This document shows, piece by piece, positions 22,845 through 34,879 of a DNA stretch of 64,000 nt. Position numbers and translations under genes: made by a program. The DNA is taken from NCBI GenBank assembly GCA_037954665.1, contig JBBMOL010000012.1, forward strand, positions 6,634,001-6,698,000. Reading direction: 5' to 3'. Below the pieces are notes generated by a model. It had not been told where the DNA came from, searched no databases, and was given only the letters and a program-made list of their open reading frames with translations. How positions within the stretch are numbered: position 1 is the stretch's first letter; the number at the start of each line of letters is the position of its first letter. The DNA comes from Laguncularia racemosa (lineage: Eukaryota > Streptophyta > Magnoliopsida > Myrtales > Combretaceae).

Positions 22845-23506
22845 GTGCTAGTCTCACACCCTAGAGGTCCAGAGTTCAAACCTGGGCATAGAACTATATA
22901 CTCATGCAACATTGCCTATGTTATAAATTGTAAATTATTATTCAAGACCCATGGACAACTTTCTCATCAGCATTATCATCCGTCTCCTTTCAAGATCAAA
23001 GGTGTACCTGTTCTATGTATGAGAGCAGCACAGATGTGGAATCCAAATCTGTGATCCATGTTAATAAACAAAAAATTAATAAAAGGTGCCCCTAAAGACT
23101 TAAAAAACTAACCAAAGAAAAAAAAAAGAGCCATGGACAGCCTGATTCCTACACAACTAACCCAATTAGCTTTAATGTCGTACTATTTAAACAAAGGCAT
23201 AAGCTGATATTATCATCAGTAGCCATAACATTTCCCTAATATTGATAACTTAAAACATTGAGACTTCATGGTCTAATCTTTGCACAACTGTAAAGCTTTG
23301 TTGCACAATAAATGGGTGTCCCCAAACCATTATCCATAGAAGATTTTAACAAAATTGCACTTTTCCACATTAAAACCTTACCAAAATCCGACATTCACCT
23401 CTCTAATACTTTCTGCTATTATTTCTTTCTCTCTCCGTAACTAGCTTCTAGTCCCATTCCCTCTTATTTAACCAACACCCAACGATTATAAAAATACCCC
23501 CAGAAT
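22845..23506. repeat. Right part of the split alpha block, SINE-like B box, partial beta block
   Basis: 22845-22900 continues the alpha block after the GTGCT target duplication (GCTAGTCTCACACCCTAGAG, then GAGTTCAAACCTGGG). The latter resembles a pol III B box (GGTTCGAANCC), so this part could derive from a tRNA-type SINE. No A box or poly(A) end is clear. 22960-23060 is a weak beta copy (TCATCCGTCTCCTTTCAAG). No gene. Confidence 0.45.
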
Positions 23507-23690
23507 GACCTTAAATACCTACTGAACACCAACAACACAGCCATGTATAACACACACACACCATAATGACCCTAAAGACCTACTGAACACCAACAACACA
23601 GCCATGTATAACACACACACCATAATGACCCTAAAGACCTACTGAACATCAACAACACAGCCATGTATAACACACACACCACAGAACAGC
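23507..23690. repeat. Minisatellite, three copies of about 60 bp
   Basis: Copies begin near 23507, 23568 and 23627 (GACCCTAAAGACCTACTGAA, then GCCATGTATAACACAC). The copies are nearly identical and each ends in an AC microsatellite, whose length varies. Confidence 0.88.
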
Positions 23691-23719
23691 AACACAGCAC
23701 ACTACACACAAACAATAAT

Positions 23720-23930
23720 AATAACAATAAGAGATCACCACCATCGTCATCATTCTTTCAGGATCAACAGTATACCTGCTCAGTACGTGAGAAGCATGTA
23801 CAAGGTCTGCAAACATACGATCAACATTAATATCAGCAGCAACAGCAATAGCACCTCAATCCCACTAGGTGCAATCATCTAATCAACAAGAATTGGAATT
23901 TTTTATTTAAAAAAAAAATTATTGACCAAA
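23720..23930. repeat. beta block, copy 2
   Basis: Closely matches 51985-52200 for about 200 bp (GAGATCACCACCATCGTCAT, GAGAAGCATGTACAAGGTCT, AGCAGCAACAGCAATA), including the following T/A-run and TTATTGACCAAATTACT. This is high similarity across 28 kb. The minus strand carries CTGAGCAG/GTATAC, a splice-donor-like motif conserved in the 52 kb copy. Confidence 0.75.
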
Positions 23931-25584
23931 TTACTTACAAAACCTACCCCCAAAAAAGAAGCCCTAGAAAGCCCTAGACAGCCAGACCCTTCAACAATGT
24001 TACTGATTTCTAAACACCTGTACTCAATTAGCTTCATCAACTTTATAGTGGTAAAACAAAAGGCAAAGGCTCATAATCTAGTCAGTCGCCAAAACATCGC
24101 ACCGATTTTAACTTTAAACCATCCAGACACTAAACATGGTCTAATCTTTCCACAAAGGCTCGTTGCCCACTCTCCATAGTAAGTGAGAAATTTCGAGGCT
24201 AAGATTTGTGAATTCAGACAATAGTAACAACTCCACCATGGCTGTGACTATTAGAAGTTGCCAAGCCATGATACAGACAGTTCTTGATGCCTAACCTTTT
24301 CATCATCTCTATGTCTCCACCAGAATCATCACAGCTTTTGTTTTACTTCACTTTCCTTTCTATTCTCTGGACTAAGCAGCAGTAAATTTTTTTTATGACA
24401 AGGATGATCAGGAGAGAAAGTTCAACACAGTAGTACTCTATGCTCATAACAGGTATGGCTGAGGACCAAAATAGCACTTTCTCACCATTAAAATGAATTA
24501 GAGGCATAACCACAATATGAAAAATAAAAACAGGAAGAAGCATTTGATACTTCTAGCAGAAGAAGCCAATGTTTCAGTTAAGACAATTTTCAATCAATAA
24601 CCATAAAACTTCAGAGAGATTGGTTCTTCACTGATCAGATAACAGAAAAGGCATAAAGTCTCCACAACCACAAACCTGTTGCACTTTTATAGTTTCACCA
24701 CAAATGATGCAGAAGCCAGGACAAGAAAAACCATAATTCTATCCCAAAAGTGGCATGAAAAAACCTTTGATTCTTTCACAACTAAAAGCACGCAAGAGAG
24801 AATCACTGAGTCTTAGATTTATGTATAATCAAACAATTGACAAGAACTCCATCATGTTTGTGTTATTCGGAGTCACCAAACCTTTACGAGGACTTCTCAA
24901 ATCCGGATATGTCTTTCTTTCCTACTTCACAAACAAAATCATTAGAGCATCCATCTTTTACCCACCAACTTTCAGTCTTGCCTTTTTGGGTTAGTCTACA
25001 AAGAGGCAGTAGATTTTGACTTTTGAGTAGCCTTGAGGGTAATGGTGATGAGAGAACTCATCTCTCTCTTTTCTTCCCCCTTTAAGTTGTCAATCGTAGT
25101 TAGGGTGGGATCAATTCATGGATTCACATTAACCATAGCAGTTTCTTCTTCTTGGGTAATCAATGAAAAAGGATTTTGCTGCTGGCTGGAGAGGGGCAAG
25201 CTCAGTAAGGCTGTCATTGAGGAACTCTTTGAGAGCAAAACTGATATTGATTCACACATCTACACAAAGAGAATCCAAATCCATTTTTATTCAAATTGCA
25301 AAACAGCCACAAAAGACATGGACAAAAGCCTTTTTCATCATTAAGCAGCAAAGTGGTGATCTCTTGTAATTGAGGCTCAATTGCAAATTGTTTGCAATAC
25401 AACACAATGACAAAATAGGATCCATACAACAAACTCCTCTCCTACTAGGAATAATAGGCTCGAGTGTCGTTATTGGTCAATTCCAAGTTGCTTCAAAATT
25501 TTATATGAAAAGAATAATTTATGTTGACCCTTTGCTAATAAACACTTTGGACTTTGTGTTGATAAAATTTTTGTATTGAATTGC
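23931..25584. other. alpha copy 5, gamma block and unassigned DNA
   Basis: 24190-24330 is an alpha copy (ACCATGGCTGTGACTATTAG, GCCATGATACAGACAG, TTCTTGATGCCT). 25170-25350 is a gamma block (GGGGCAAGCTCAGTAAGGCT, GAGAGCAAAACTGA) matching 52370-52545. Alpha to gamma spacing is about 0.95 kb here and about 0.7 kb at 52 kb, in the same order. No protein-coding gene is recognised. The plus-strand frame at 25033-25344 is not conserved in the 52 kb copy. Confidence 0.5.
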
Positions 25585-27346
25585 AGAAATCACATCCACG
25601 TTTTCTATAAGAATCAGTAGATCCAATCAGCAGCAAGCACATCCTTCGAATCTCATCAATATCAATCCAAACTGGACCTGAATTTTCGGCTAAATCCAAC
25701 TCTTCAAACTCTCGAGAAAGGGCATCCGCCATACCATTTAAGGAAAACTGCGCTTATAAGTGATATTGAAGTCATAACAACGTAATTTGGACAACCAATG
25801 CTACTGGTTGGGAGTCATAATTCGTTGGGATAGAAGATGTGTGAGGCTTTCATGATCTGAAAAACCATGAAATGATGACCTAATAAATGGGGATACCAAT
25901 GATCAAAGTCATCAATTCTCTCTCATAAGTAGACTTTACCAATGTCTTATCGGAGAGCGCTTTACTCCAAAAAGCAATAGGACATTGATTTTGCATTAGA
26001 ACAGCCCTAAGGCCATTTCCAAAAGCATCACATTCTACCAAGAGAAGCTGAGAAAAATCAGGTACGGCATGGACCGAGGCTTGCTAAAGAATATGTAAGG
26101 CGGTAGGAGCTTCATCAAACCAAAAGGAAGAATTATTTTTTAGCAATTGAGTCAAAGGCCGTGCAAACTTCCCATAGTCCTTAATAAAATTTTGATAATA
26201 TCCTAATAACCCAAAAAAACCACGCAAACCCTTCAATGACTTCAGCATCAACCAATCTAAATCAGCTTGAACCTTAGATGGATCCATACCAACACCTTGA
26301 GAAGATATCACATGACCTAAATATTCCAAAGAAAACATACCTAAGTAGAATTTCTTCTTATTAGCATAAGAGCAATGTGCCCGAAGTAATTCAAAAATCA
26401 ATTGTAGATGGTCTTCCAAAGAAGAGCTATATACCTAAATATCATCAAAGAAAACACATCAGTCATTATTTATTAAAAAGTAGCAAGGGCATTTGTCAAG
26501 CCAAGAGGCATGACTAAAAACCCGCAATGCCCTTGATGTGCTCAAAACGCTGTTTTCGAAATATCATTAGAAGAAACACGAATCTGGTGATAAACCTAAC
26601 ATAAATCAATTCTAGCAAACATTCTAGCCCCATGCAACTCATCCAAAAATTCATCAATAATAGAAAATGGATACTTATTAGGCATGGTAGCAGCATTCAT
26701 AGCCCTATAATCCACACAAAATTGCCAAGACCCATCTTTCTTCTTCACCAAAATAACCAAGCTTGAAAAAGGACTCAAACTTGGTTTAATAATATCAGCC
26801 TTCAACATATCAGAAACCAATTTCTCAATCCCATCTTTCTAAATTTGGGCATAACTATAAGGTTGGACAATAATCGGCTCCACCCCCTCGTTAAGAATAA
26901 TTTGATGATCTTGTTTTCTTGAAAAAGATGATTCTTTAATTTCATCAAAAACATTGAAAAATTCATGCAATAGGGCAACCGCTTCAACAAATTCAGCTTC
27001 CTCCACAATAGAAGAGCACAAGTATTCGTACAATTTCAAAACTCCTCCGAACTCGAAATCATGCATTTTAAGGAATTGCCTAAAAGTTATATACCCAGCC
27101 GATGTAAAGTTCGATCACCTTTCAATGTCCAATTGTGTCCACTACATGGAGTTTTCATCATCATACGTTTCCAATCCACTTTAATTTCACCTAGAGTCTA
27201 TAGCCAATCGACCCCTGAAATTACATCAACTCGTCCTATATCCATGACATAACAATCAACCAAGATTACATATCCATCTACAAAAAACTCCATACTTCTG
27301 CACACTCCACATGAAGGAACCTTATGTTCATCCCTAAGTTTGATAG

Positions 27347-27670
27347 TGTTATAATATGTTATAGTTTCTAGATTGTAATTAATATAATGTTAGGTAGAAG
27401 TTAGTAGAAGATTTTGTATCTCTATATATATAGTCCTTGTATTATCAGTGAAAAAATATACAATTACTTATCAAAGTTACATAGTATCAAAGCAATCTAA
27501 CTATAGGAATTTTTTTTTGAAAAAAAAAAAGGATGTAGGCCTCGTTGCCTAGTGAGTAGTGTCCATGTATTATCAGTGAAGAAATATACAATTACTTATC
27601 AAAGTTACATAGTATCAAAGCAATCTAACTATAAAATTTTTTTTTTGAAAAAAAAAAAAAAAAAGGATTT
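27347..27670 (+). repeat. Copia-2 5' LTR, PBS and a duplicated LTR end
   Basis: LTR 27347-27481 (TGTTATAATATG...AAAGTTACA). The PBS at 27482-27493 is TAGTATCAAAGC, two G-to-A changes from the tRNA-iMet PBS TGGTATCAGAGC. The last part of the LTR, the PBS and about 80 bp of leader are then repeated in tandem (period about 126 bp), giving a second PBS near 27608. The repeats include T/A runs and CCTCGTTGCCTAGTGAGTAG. Confidence 0.88.
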
Positions 27671-28239
27671 AGGCCTCGTTGCCTAGTGAGTAGTGTTTAT
27701 ATCCTACACACACCCGAGAGAGTATTTGTGTTTCTTTTTTTCTCACCGCCCCTCTAGGAGGAAAGATTGCCGACCGACAAACTTCTCCAACCAACTCCAG
27801 CGACCAACGGATTGATGCTTGAGGCTCACATGCCACATAAACTGTCCACCACTTGTCCTTGTTCTTTGTGCGTAGAGGCGCGTGTGATCTCCATTCGTCC
27901 ACGTGTTCTTGCTGGGTCTTTGTGATATGGTATTCTTCATTCTAATCTCACCATTTCAGAAATCATGTTGGGACATGTGCTCCTTGCTAAGGTTAGGGTT
28001 TCTGGTTTAGGTTTTATTGTTGTTGGGAAATTAATTTTTTCTTTCAGTTTGGTGTTTTTGAAAACTTAGTTTGTTAGATAAGTTGATTGAGGTGTTTTCT
28101 CTAGTTGGAGTTAGCATTTCTACCTTGGTTTAATCTTCTTGTGTTGTTTGATGCTGCTAGTGTTTGTTGTGTAGATTGTTAGATAGCTGAGAATAAATCA
28201 CATATCATAGATACGATTCTGGTGACAACTAAAATAACA

Positions 28240-28960
28240 TAATATAAACTTAATGAAGACAATTTTATTGCTTGGAGCAAAACTTTGCGAATATATCTAT
28301 GAAGCTTTGAGAAAGATGATCATCTCACTAATGATCCACCATTAGATGATACTAGATAGGCATGGTTACGAGATGATGCTCGTATATTTTTGCAGCTTAG
28401 AAACTCCATTGACAATTGAGATCATTAATTTAATTGATCACTGTGAGTATGTTAAGGAACTTATGGAATATTTGGAGTTCATGTATTCTGGGAAAGGGAA
28501 TATTTCCCGTATCTATGACGTGTGTAAAAGTTTCTACCGTGCTAAATAACATGATCAATCTCTTACCACATATTTGATGAATTTTAAGAAGATATATGAA
28601 GAATTAAATATGTTACTACCTTTTAGCCCTGATGTAAGAGTTCAACAGACTCAAAGGAGCAGATGGCCATTATGAGTTTTTTAGTCGATCTTTGTCTAGA
28701 GTATGAGTTTGTCAAGTCTCAGATTCTCTCGAGTCCTGAAGTCTCCTCTCTTTAGGAAACTTTTAAATGAATCATTCACACAGAAAAGCATATAGTTGTT
28801 ACCTCATCTCACAATGTTAATGCTCTGGTCGGTCAAAGTACAGGTTGAAATTCCATTAATAGGAGAGGGGGAGATCATTTTCAAAGTTAGAGGGAGAGTT
28901 GTTCGCTATTACTGTCATGAGCTAGGGCATATAAAGCATGCGTACTTATAAGAAATTGCA
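28240..28960 (+). pseudogene. Copia-2 gag remnant
   Basis: Fragmented plus-strand reading: the NFIAWSKTLRIYL motif near 28270, then 28346-28549 (IEIINLIDHCEYVKELMEYL, YSGKGNISRIYDVCKSFY), then TYLMNFKKIYEELN. A zinc knuckle relic near 28905 reads YYCHELGHIKHAY, with flanking cysteines changed to tyrosine. Multiple stops. Confidence 0.8.
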
Positions 28961-29159
28961 AAATCGTGGCCAGAAGAAGCAATTGGTACTCATTACCTTC
29001 ACTGACTCCACATCAAGTTCGTCTCCTGAAAAGACTAACAATTTCTGCTGATGAATATGCCAAATTCTCTCAGTATCAAGAGGCATTGAAGGCTTCATCT
29101 CATCATACATCCGTGATTGCTGAATCAAGTAAATCAACTTAGTGTCTTCTTTCCTCATC

Positions 29160-30530
29160 ATCCAAGTGGGTCATTAATTCTAGTGCCACATATCACATGA
29201 CAGGTAACCTTGATCTCTTCTCCACTTACCAACCATACACCTCTCCTATAAATGTCACTCTAGCAGATGGCTTTAAGTCATTTGTCAATGGATTTGGCAC
29301 TATTAATCCAACTTCTTTGATTTCCTCATCGTATGTGTTAAGTCTAGCACGGTTTTCCTTTAATTTACTATCAGTAAGTCAACTTACTTATGCACTGAAT
29401 TGTTGTAACTAATTTTATCTTGATTATTGTCTGTTTCAGGATCTCATGACAAAAAAGATTATTGGTAAAAGACATGAATCGAGCGGTATCTATGTATTGG
29501 ATACACAACTGCCGAGATCTATTACGTGTTCAAGTGTCTTAACACCTTTCCAAGCTCACTGTCGGCTTCGTCACCCTTATCTATGTTAAAGACCATTTAT
29601 CCACAATTTAATAATGTTTCTACCTTAGATTGTGAATCTTGTCATTTTGCTAAACACCACCGTTTGTCTAGTTTACCTAAGTCAATAGAAGGGCTAGTTT
29701 ACCTTTTGAGTTAGTTCATTCTGATGTATAGGGTCCATGCCCAGTTGTAATTAAGGCTGGTTTTTGGTATTTTGTTACCTTCGTAGATAATTATTCTCAT
29801 ATGACTTGGCTTTATCTTATGAAAAATCGTTCAGAGGTATTTTCAAATTTTTCTACCTTTTGTGCTAAAATAATAGCACAATTCAATGTCTTAATACATA
29901 CATTAAGAAGTGATAATGCCAAAGAATATTTCTCTCACTCATTTCAATCATATATACTCCAAAACGGTATCCTTCATCAATCTTCCTGTGTGGATTCACC
30001 TTCTCAAAATGGAGTAGGTAAAAGAAAAAACAAACATCTTGAGATTGCACAAGCACTTCTATTTCAGATGTATGTTCTTAAACAATTTTGGGCTGATGCA
30101 GTCTCCACTGCTTGTTTTTTGATTAATCGTGTCCCTTCATCTATTCTACAAGGTGAAACTCCTTATATAATATTGTTTCATACGAAGTCATTGTTTCCCA
30201 TTGAACCTAAGACATTTGGTAGTACTTGTTTTGTTCGTGATGTCCGTCCTCAAGTTACTAAACTTGGTCCTAAATCTCTCAAATGTATTTTTTTTTTTTA
30301 TATTCTAGGGTTAAAAAAGAAAATCGGTGTTTTTATCCTTATCTTGACAAATATCTTGTCTCAATTGATGTCACTTTTGTAGAAAAGACGCCATATTTTT
30401 CATCTATTGAAACTCCAAAACAGGAAGAGGATGACAATTTGTTACTTTATCATATCACTTATAAGTCTCTAGGTACCTTACCACCTGCCCCACCATCACA
30501 ACCTCCAATTCCGTATGTATACTCTTAACG
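29160..30530 (+). pseudogene. Copia-2 protease and integrase remnant
   Basis: The protease box at about 29170 reads WVINSSATYHMTG where active copia has DSGATDHM, so the catalytic Asp is Asn. 29526-29714 is the pre-integrase region (CESCHFAKHHRLSS). 29801-30382 is the integrase core: MTWLYLMKNRSEVFSNF, LRSDNAKEYF and SPSQNGVGKRKNKHLEIA, where the catalytic Glu of the usual GVAERKN is replaced by Lys. The region therefore lost both protease and integrase active sites. Confidence 0.88.
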
Positions 30531-30576
30531 ACAAGTTCCTCCTGCTTCATGTCCTGCATCAGTCTATACTTCCTCA

Positions 30577-32214
30577 ATGGATCCGACTTCAAGTGATCTT
30601 GATCTTCCTATAGCATTCCGTAAAGGTAAACGTCAATGTACCTATCCAATTTCTTCTTGTGTATTTTATGATCACTTGTCATCATCATCTTCCTCATTTA
30701 TTGCATCCCTCGACACCATGACCATTCAAAAGTCTCTTCATGTTGCACTTTCACATCCTAGTTAGTAAGATGCTATGATTGATGAGATGAATGCCTTAGA
30801 TACAAATCACAATTGGTTGTAAAAAGGTATATGCAATCAAGGTTAATCCTCATGGAACAGTAGCTCAGCTAAAAACCCATCTTGTAGCAAAGGGATATGC
30901 TCAAACTTACGGTATAGATTATTTAGACACATTTTCTCCTGTAGCTAAGTTAACTGCTATTCGCCTATTTGTCTCTATTGTAGTTCCTAATTCTTGACCT
31001 TTATATCAATTGGAAATAAAAATGCCTTTTTACATCACGATTTGCAAGAGGAAGTTTATATAGAGCAACCACCAGGATTTGTTGCCTAGAGAGAGTCAAG
31101 TAAAGTTTGTCCCCTATGAAAGTCATTATATAGACTAAAATAGAGTCCTCGAGCTTGGTTTAGGAAATTCAATCAAGCAGTTGAGAGTTTTGGTCTAGGA
31201 AAGAGCAAATCAAATCACTCGATATTCTCTAAGTATTTTGACACCGGTATAATTATCCTCATTGTATATGTTGATGCTATTATCATTACAGGAAATGATA
31301 ACATTGGTATCAAATCTCTTAAACCATTCCATCGCACTCAATTTCATACTAAGGATTTGGGGCAACTGAAGTATTTCTTAGGAATTGAATTGACAAGTAA
31401 GAAAGGCATTTTCCTATCTCTGAGGAAATATGTACTTGACTTATTAACTGAGACAGGTAAATTAGGAGCTAAGCCATGCAATACACTTATGACTCCTAAT
31501 ATACAACTTACAAAAGTGGGAATCATTCAAGGATCCAGAGAGGTATAGACGTCCAGTTGAAAAGTTGAACTATCTCACAATAACACGTCCTAATATTGCA
31601 TACTTAATTAGTATTGTAAGTCAGTTCATGTCTTCTCTTACAGTGGATCATTGGGCAGCTTTAGATCAGATTTTGTGTTTTCTAAAGGGAGCTCCAAGAC
31701 GTGGTTTAGTATATGAAGATCACAGACATAATCGTATTGAGTGTTTTTCGAATGCTAATTAGGCAAGATCCAAAATAGACAGAAGATCCACCATTAGGTA
31801 TTGTGTGTTTGTTAGAGGAAATGTAGTCACTTGGAAAAGCAAGAAACAACACATAGTATCCAGCTCAAGTGTAGACGTAAAATATATAGCTATAGCATAA
31901 TCAACATGTGAAATAATGTGGATTCATCAGCTCTTGGCTGGAATTGGATTTAAAGCGCCTATTCCTACCCAATTATGGTGTGATAATCAAGCAACCCTTC
32001 ACATTACATCTAACCCTGTGTTTTAGGAGCGAACCAAACATATCGAAATTGATTATCATTTCATCCGTGAAAAAATACAACAAAATTTGATTTTTATAGA
32101 ACTTATCAAAATTGGAGAACAGTTAGCAAATATCTTCACCAAAACTTTAAATAGTGTTAGAATTGATGATATACGTAACAAGTTAAGCATGATCAATGGG
32201 GGAGTGTTATAATA
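30577..32214 (+). pseudogene. Copia-2 reverse transcriptase / RNase H remnant and PPT
   Basis: 30577-30765 is the pre-RT linker (DLDLPIAFRKGKRQCTYPIS). The RT palm is scattered over 30830-31340, with the YVDD box altered to YVDAIIITGND near 31275. 31357-31548 and 31565-31762 read on through MGQLKYFLGIEL and YLTITRPNIAYLISIVSQFM to RNase H. Relics to 32170 include WCDNQATLHITSNP and GEQLANIFTKTL. The polypurine tract ATGGGGGAG (32206-32214) touches the 3' LTR. Confidence 0.88.
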
Positions 32215-32374
32215 TGTTATACTTTCTAGATTGTAATTATATTTTTTAGAATTATATTTTCTAGATTGTAATTAATATAATATTAAGTAAAAGTTAGTAG
32301 AAGATTTTGTATCTCTATATATATAGTCCTTGTATTATCAATGAAAAAATATACAATTACTTATCAAAGTTACG
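32215..32374 (+). repeat. Copia-2 3' LTR
   Basis: 160 bp. It is longer than the 5' LTR because a segment around TTTTCTAGATTGTAATTA is repeated within it. It ends AAAGTTACG instead of the AAAGTTACA of the 5' LTR. Confidence 0.88.
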
Positions 32375-33314
32375 AATAGAAAAGGGCTTAGTGTTCTCAA
32401 TTTTTAATGCCAAAGAAGTTAACAATACGAAATATAAGTATACAAATATAAGTCCCAAGATATCCACCTTTAAATTTCAGAGTCCTTGGACCATAAAACC
32501 CATGTAAGGCTAATAAAGATAATTCCATGCCCGAATTAACTTGGGAATGACAATGATAGCAAAGATACCCTTTATTTCTCTCAATAACCACCCAAACCGC
32601 ATTTTGATTTTCACTTTCATCTTCCAGCAATAATACCCATAGAGTTTTATTGGCACACCCATGTCCCAAACTAAACGATCGATCACACTTAAAAACATAA
32701 GCCTTTGCTTCACTTGTCTAAGTGCTCATCATAGGTCATCTATCAAGGTTCTTTGCTTACATTATTTAGCTTTGAAACAAAAGAGCTACTACTTTGCAAT
32801 TCTACATTTGTCCCGTTCGTTCCATTGCCAACAAAAGCCATTGATTTGTTGTTTCCATTACCAAATGAACCATGCCAACCAGCACTTCTCCTTTTAGCCA
32901 ATTGCTCACTGCTACTAGTAAGATGAGATCTCCAACCACTAACAATAGGTATACTTGACCGAGGACCATTCATCAAAAGCCCAGCAAAAGTAGAATAAGC
33001 TGGAGACGACAACGAAGCTTGTCTTCCTAGCCTGTTGTCCTCTCCACCTTTCCGTACTACCACCACACCACATGCAAACCCTTGTTCAATGCTTAGAGAT
33101 AGCTCAACAACTTCCAAAAGAGTAATCAGCCCCACTGTTCGAACCCTGACTCTAATCACTTCCTTCAATCCACCCAAATAATACCCTAGCAATTGCATCT
33201 CCAATAACTTTAGTACATGAGCTATCGAAGCTCTAAAATCATTTACAAATTTTGCAACAGAACTTTCCTCACGAATTATTCATAAACTTTCAACAGAACT
33301 TTGCCATTGCTATT

Positions 33315-34760
33315 GAAGTTATTCCAAAATGGCACTTAAGGAAAAACCTACTTCCCATCTTCAATCAAACAATAAACTCCAGCATTCAATGGAAGCTTAA
33401 AGGAGGCCATCTCCCTAATAATAAAAATGCTACCAAGTGACCCTTACAGTAGCCAATAATCTAACCAAATGGAAATCAAGAAGCCATTTCCCACTTTCCA
33501 TCAAAACAAAAGCCAAGCATGGTCACACAGTTTGAGGAGTTTCTTCCAAGCCCAAGAGCATGATGAGGGGGCCTTCACCAACCAAAAACTTCCTCCATTA
33601 AAAAATAAACAGCATGTCTCCAATCCACCCAAATGCCATTAACACTACCATTACATAGATGCCATTATGTGTTTTAGTTTTGAGACTTGTTCCATGCCTC
33701 TGGTTGGGGTAAGCCAACCTCTGTAACCATAGGTGTACAAACCTTATCACACCTTTTTGTCTCCAAGTGACAACCATTAGATTTTGGATTTTTACTTTAA
33801 AAAAGCATTCTTCAGCATTTCTCAAAGCGTAATACTTTCAAAATGATTCACGCACTTCTCACAAGCGAGCCATGTCCCCATGACCTATAGAAGATTGAAT
33901 AGAGCATAGAGCCTGCTTGGCTTGGGAAACTATAATCGAAATACTGAAAACCTCCCCATTGCTCAATTTCTTTAACTCAACTTTAAGGAGTTTCAGCTTT
34001 TTCACTATCTAGAGTAGTTTGAGCCTTCTGCATTGGTTGAATAAATAGTAGAGACCAAGTTCAAAAATCCATCCACCTCAATCCAGAACTGGAAGAACTT
34101 AAAAGATGATTTTTTATGGTAACAGGAAAAGTCGCATAAGACCATACACACTATGTGGTTAGAAAGCAATAATGAAAGGAAACTAGCTTTTGATTTCGGA
34201 AACTTATTTAACCATTCCATGTTAACTAGAACACGATCAAGTTTCTTTAAGATGGGGTTTTGCACCTATTTTTTGACAAAGAGCAGAAGTTTCCTACATA
34301 TCCAAGGTCATCTTACTCAACAATCCCGCAAGTTCTCTAAAAGTAGTAAAAGAGTCCACTTATAGAGGATTCCCAGCCACTAGCAATGTAGCTAATTCCC
34401 ACCTTATTCGAGCACTCACATAGCATTTTGGATAGGAGAACCCAAGCCAATAAAACCGAAGGTTGTGGTTTGTCTAATGACATACCTCTTCTCTGCTTTT
34501 GAAGAGCTAAAACCCTCTAAACAAAATAATATGGCTTAGCTATTGTAAGGTCTAGATTTGATAAGGAAGAAAATTTGAAATAGAAGAAACCATCCTTGTT
34601 TCCCAAGACATCTAAAATTTCCAATCGTTCCGAAGCCTAAAAGCCTTACATTTCCATAAGGAGAACAGGATTCTCCGACCCAAAAAATAGTCCATTAAGG
34701 TTGCTTCACTAGTCATTGGCCAGAAGCAAGATGAACACAATGAAAAAAGGGATTAAAGGT
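33315..34760 (-). mobile_element. LINE-B: internally deleted L1-type LINE in tandem unit 1
   Basis: Minus strand, 5' to 3' from high to low coordinates. First come ORF1-like pieces (DUF4283-type region, homologous to the clearer reading in LINE-C). Next is the C-terminus of an L1 endonuclease at 34005-34265 (KKLDRVLVNMEWLNKFPKSK, then SFKFFQFWIEVDGFL). Directly after it comes the C-terminal zf-RVT region at 33598-33825 (LAYPNQRHG). The RT palm, expected to be well over 1 kb, is missing between them. The 3' end and poly(A) are also missing. Confidence 0.75.
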
Positions 34761-34879
34761 ATGTAAAAACTCAAACGGACATAATTGGATCACGAGAAAA
34801 AGGAAGAGCACTTTTTTTCGCCATTTCTCAAGTTGCCAAACACAACATTGACACTGAATATTTGGCAGAAAGAGAAGAC

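Larger units (their letters stand above)
27347..32374 (+). mobile_element. Copia-2: full-length, old Ty1/copia element nested in Gypsy-B
   Basis: 5,028 bp with LTRs at 27347-27481 and 32215-32374. Flanks are GATAG (27342-27346) and AATAG (32375-32379), 4 of 5 matching. The unoccupied sequence can be read in Gypsy-D at about 48050-48065 (AAGTTTGATAGAAAACAG). All domains are heavily mutated, including catalytic residues, so it is an old insertion. Confidence 0.93.
25585..33314 (-). mobile_element. Gypsy-B: Ty3 remnant of tandem unit 1, split by Copia-2
   Basis: Minus strand, same family as Gypsy-A. 25535-25732 is the RNase H end (MADALSREFEELDLAENSGP). 26084-26419 is the RT thumb (YLGHVISSQGVGMDPSKVQ). 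26514-26820 is the RT palm and fingers (VKKKDGSWQFCVDYRAMNAA). 26839-27066 is the pre-RT linker. After the Copia-2 insertion come the zinc knuckle region (32397-32669) and gag (32743-33204, MQLLGYYLGGLKEVIRVRV). Integrase and LTRs are missing. Gag is joined at about 33314 directly to LINE sequence (CCATTGCTATTGAAGTTATT), at the same junction as in Gypsy-C and D. Confidence 0.88.

Noticed and set aside
22855..22900. tRNA gene or intact SINE
   Set aside because: Only a B-box-like GAGTTCAAACCTGGG is seen. There is no A box at the right distance, no cloverleaf and no poly(A) end.
23507..23690. CRISPR-like array
   Set aside because: The copies are contiguous, with no unique spacers between repeats, and the genome is a plant's. 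It is a minisatellite.
24343..24543. Short minus-strand open frame with a hydrophobic stretch
   Set aside because: It could look like a membrane peptide, but it is T-rich by composition and absent from the equivalent position at 51.8 kb.
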